A stretch of DNA of 64,000 nt from Thalassospira sp. MCCC 1A03138 (GTDB lineage Bacteria; Pseudomonadota; Alphaproteobacteria; Rhodospirillales; Thalassospiraceae), in the NCBI RefSeq assembly GCF_002115785.1, contig NZ_JFJY01000001.1, positions 310,001 through 374,000 on the forward strand, read 5' to 3'. This document shows, in pieces, positions 61,468 through 64,000 of this stretch. Position 1 is the first letter of the stretch, and each line of letters starts with the position of its first letter. The position numbers were made by a program, and so were the translations under genes. The notes under the pieces were generated by a model. That model saw only the letters and a list, made by a program, of their open reading frames with translations. It was not told the origin of the DNA and did not search any database.

Positions 61468-62826
61468 ATGTTTCATCGCTTCATCCGGCTCTGGGAAATG
61501 ATAAGCCACAGCCTGTGGTTTACCCCGCTGCTCTATGCGATTGGCGGCGCCATTCTTGCCCTACTGGCCATACGCTTACCGGGCGAAGACCTCGTTGGCA
61601 GCCTTCCGGATTTCTGGCCACGCTTTGGCACGATTGAAACCGTGCAGGATTTGACATCGACCCTGCTTGCAACACTGGTGACGATGACCACCTTTGCCCT
61701 TTCGGTGACCATGGTGGTCCTGACATTGGCTGCCGGATCGCTTGGTCCGCGCACCATCCGCAATTTCATGGGGGACCCGAAAACCCAGAATTCACTTGGC
61801 AGTTTTGTCGGATCAATCCTGTTTCTGATCACGACCCTTGTCATCATGGGCGAACAGGGAGAAGGTGATCAGATACCCCAAATTGCCGCAATGGCCGGTA
61901 TAGCACTTTTTGTTATAAGCCTGTTCGTGCTGATCCTGTTTGTGCATCATCTTGGCCGTTCCATCGTCGCCGATCAGGTCATCCACAATGTCGGCGCCAA
62001 TCTGGAAACCACGATTTCCTCGTCGCTTGAGACCCTGAAATCCCCCATTGAACGGGCAGCAAAAATTAAATGCGCGCTACCTGACGCGGCTTCGATCCAA
62101 TCCGAACGGATCATCCGGGCCACCAAATCGGGATATGTTCAGGGAATTGCCTATGACGATCTGCTTGAACTTGCCATCCGGGCCGACATCAAAATCGCCC
62201 TGACGATCCGCGCCGGGCAGCATGTTATTGCCGGTGACATTATCGGTGAAATCAGCCCCTACCCGACGGCGCGCGACAGCAACATCGACACCGACAAACT
62301 CCGCGAAGACATTGACACCGAAATCATGATCGGCAATCAGCGCACGGCCCTGCTTGATATCGAATTCGCCCTGCGTCAGTTGGTCGAGATTGCGTTACGC
62401 GCCCTTTCGCCAGGAATCAATGACCCGTTTACCGCCGTCGCTGTGATCTATCGTCTGGGCCGGGCGATGCCGCAAGCGATGAGCTTCCATTATCCACTCG
62501 GACTTTGGCAGGATGATCAGGGCAAGGAACGCATATGCGCCCATCTTTCGGATTTCGGTGGCATGCTGGACGCAGCATTCGATCAGATCCGCCAATCGGC
62601 TACAGCCAAGCCTGATGTGCTTCTGCCAATGGCAGAAGTCCTTGAAAGTCTCGTCGGGCTTGCCCGCCACCCGGGGCAGCAGGAAACCCTGCGCGAACAT
62701 GCCCGTCTCATCAAACGCGCAACTGCGCGCGATGTCCCCGATGCGACGGATCGCAGGGCGGTTGAACGGGCCGTTAACCGCGTCCTGCGACAGCAACAGG
62801 CCAAGGATGATTATTCAGCGGCCTGA
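61468..62826 (+). CDS. DUF2254 family membrane protein
   Basis: About 452 aa. Four membrane spans fill the first ~170 residues (LWFTPLLYAIGGAILALLAI; LLATLVTMTTFALSVTMVVL; SFVGSILFLITTLVIMGEQ; IALFVISLFVLILFVHHLG), the second half is soluble. LVEIALRALSPGINDPFTAV near residue 310 is a marker of DUF2254, a predicted inner-membrane protein with no known function. The frame opens at 61318; ATG 61468 is chosen because it starts the normal N terminus of the family. A bidirectional terminator follows. Confidence 0.9.
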   Translation: MFHRFIRLWEMISHSLWFTPLLYAIGGAILALLAIRLPGEDLVGSLPDFWPRFGTIETVQDLTSTLLATLVTMTTFALSVTMVVLTLAAGSLGPRTIRNFMGDPKTQNSLGSFVGSILFLITTLVIMGEQGEGDQIPQIAAMAGIALFVISLFVLILFVHHLGRSIVADQVIHNVGANLETTISSSLETLKSPIERAAKIKCALPDAASIQSERIIRATKSGYVQGIAYDDLLELAIRADIKIALTIRAGQHVIAGDIIGEISPYPTARDSNIDTDKLREDIDTEIMIGNQRTALLDIEFALRQLVEIALRALSPGINDPFTAVAVIYRLGRAMPQAMSFHYPLGLWQDDQGKERICAHLSDFGGMLDAAFDQIRQSATAKPDVLLPMAEVLESLVGLARHPGQQETLREHARLIKRATARDVPDATDRRAVERAVNRVLRQQQAKDDYSAA

Positions 62827-62897
62827 ACCTTGGCTGGGAACTGATCAAAACCAAGCCAGTGTCATACAGCCGAATAATTCAGAGCACGACGCCAGAC

Positions 62898-62930
62898 GCA
62901 AAAAGGAGACCCGAAGGTCCCCTTTTCTCG
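62898..62930. terminator. Bidirectional terminator between DUF2254 and alaS genes
   Basis: AAAAGGAGACC / GGTCCCCTTTT (62901-62911 with 62916-62926), one mismatch, CGAA loop, with T runs on both strands. Confidence 0.85.
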
Positions 62931-62953
62931 TTTCCATATCCGAACGTACCGGA

Positions 62954-64000
62954 TCAGGCAGCAACCGTTGCCTCAATCGCGGCAAGTGCCGCTTCGGCCT
63001 GATCGGCGTCGGGGCCACCGCCCTGTGCCATATCCGGGCGGCCACCGCCCCCCTTGCCGCCAAGCTTTTCGACACCGACACGGACCAGATCGACCGCGCT
63101 GAATTTACCCGCAAGGTCTTCGGTCAGGCCAACAACGATAGATGCCTTGCCGCCGTCCGTCGAGATCAAGGCAACAATCCCCGACCCCATCTGATCGCGC
63201 AATTCATCAACCATGCCCTTGAGTTCCTTGGCCGGGATACCGTCCAGAACACGCAGGGCCAGTTTGACACCATTGACTTCCTTGAACGCGTCCGCACCCG
63301 ATGTCCCGCCCGAACCGGCTGTTGCCAGTTTCTTGCGCAGGTCGGAAACTTCGCGTTCAAGCTTTCGACGCTCATCCTGCAAGGCTTTGACACGTGCCGG
63401 AACATCTTCGGGAACGGCTTTGAGATCGGCCGAAATGGTTTGCAGAAGCTGATCGCGGGCCGCCATATAGCTTGCTGCATCCGAACCGGTCAGGGCTTCG
63501 ATACGGCGGACACCGCTTGAAACCGCACCTTCGGATACGATCTTGAACATACCGATATCGCCGGTCCGTTTGACATGCGTACCACCGCAAAGTTCAAGCG
63601 AATAAGCATGTTCGTTTGCTTCGGGCAGGCCCATCGATACAACGCGGACTTCATCGCCGTATTTTTCGCCAAACAGGGCCATCGCGCCCAGCTCAATCGC
63701 CTCGTCAGGGGTCATCAGACGGGTGGTGACTTCACTGTTTTCGCGGATCAGACGGTTGACGTCGAATTCGATAATAGCGGCTTCTTCGGCGGTGATCGGT
63801 TTGGGGTGCGATACGTCAAAACGCAGACGATCCTTGGCAACCAGCGATCCTTTCTGGGTAACGTGATCCCCCAGATGCTTGCGCATCACCGCGTGCAGAA
63901 GGTGCGTTGCCGAATGGTTGGCGCGCAAGGACGAACGGCGGGTATGATCGACGCGGAATTCGGCGGCATCGCCAACCGAAACATCACCTTCGACAACCTT
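62954..64000 (-). CDS. alaS: Alanyl-tRNA synthetase, 3' (C-terminal) part
   Basis: C-terminal ~348 residues of the class II synthetase; the gene continues beyond the right edge. Seen: the editing-domain zinc/active site SLRANHSATHLLHAVMRK with the HxxxH pair, and the second half SLELCGGTHVKRTGDIGMFK (Cys-x3-His), then IVSEGAVSSGVRRIEALTG. The C-terminal coiled coil (PARVKALQDERRKLEREVSD) and glycine-rich C-Ala domain (GVEKLGGKGGGGRPDMAQGG) follow. An internal TTG codon at 63926-63928 could look like a start but the open frame runs to the window edge in the same phase. Confidence 0.97.
   Translation of the reverse strand, partial: KVVEGDVSVGDAAEFRVDHTRRSSLRANHSATHLLHAVMRKHLGDHVTQKGSLVAKDRLRFDVSHPKPITAEEAAIIEFDVNRLIRENSEVTTRLMTPDEAIELGAMALFGEKYGDEVRVVSMGLPEANEHAYSLELCGGTHVKRTGDIGMFKIVSEGAVSSGVRRIEALTGSDAASYMAARDQLLQTISADLKAVPEDVPARVKALQDERRKLEREVSDLRKKLATAGSGGTSGADAFKEVNGVKLALRVLDGIPAKELKGMVDELRDQMGSGIVALISTDGGKASIVVGLTEDLAGKFSAVDLVRVGVEKLGGKGGGGRPDMAQGGGPDADQAEAALAAIEATVAA

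Noticed and set aside
1..64000. Insertion sequences, CRISPR arrays, phage genes, tRNA or rRNA
   Set aside because: No transposase, integrase, direct-repeat array or tRNA-like cloverleaf stood out on either strand.

Overview
The window looks like chromosome of an alphaproteobacterium of the Rhodospirillales, most like Thalassospira. This rests on the mid-50s GC feel, the protein style of housekeeping genes (pssA-psd, icd, alaS, queCDE) and the many Proteobacteria-type regulators. The genus is an inference from recall, not a database match. Nothing mobile was recognised: no transposase, integrase, CRISPR array, tRNA or rRNA gene.

Layout. 1-7417 is one tightly overlapping plus-strand operon for a surface polysaccharide: three GT4 glycosyltransferases, one GT2, a Wzx-like flippase and two orphan proteins. 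A convergent UDP-GlcNAc/UDP-Glc dehydrogenase of the TviB type follows at 7854-9143, so an acidic (uronic-acid) sugar is plausible. 9.3-17.6 kb holds a periplasmic solute-binding protein, an unusual 1002-aa leucyl-tRNA synthetase of the actinobacterial kind, a DUF5610-like protein, an orphan membrane protein, Cu/Zn superoxide dismutase and a methyltransferase. 17.7-19.7 kb is the queC-queD-queE operon for 7-deazaguanine synthesis.

20-34.7 kb holds a small orphan protein, an ICMT-like methyltransferase, two tandem paralogous membrane-anchored AraC regulators, a PadR regulator with a palindromic operator followed by an RND efflux pump, two paralogous periplasmic TIGR02285-like proteins, the psd-pssA operon for phosphatidylethanolamine and a LysM protein. 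34.9-44.1 kb holds a membrane protein, a LOG-family protein, a di-haem cytochrome c peroxidase, LysR, an Rrf2 regulator divergent from a thioredoxin-reductase-like flavoprotein, an EamA transporter and a PhoD-like phosphatase.

44.2-47.7 kb is an EmrAB-type efflux operon divergent from its TetR, with twin operators between them. 48.3-64 kb holds icd, pirin, wrbA, glpQ, a RocB-like M20 peptidase divergent from Lrp/AsnC, a MoxR-VWA pair, an AraC regulator, a TPR protein, an MFS transporter with TetR, a DUF2254 membrane protein and the 3' part of alaS.

The recurring theme is small regulator-plus-effector modules whose operators can be read directly. I did not find a clearly new defence or catalytic system. 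The best candidates for something undescribed are the beta-rich/toroid protein pair inside the glycan operon, the foreign-type LeuRS, the tandem membrane AraC regulators and the paired TIGR02285-like periplasmic proteins.
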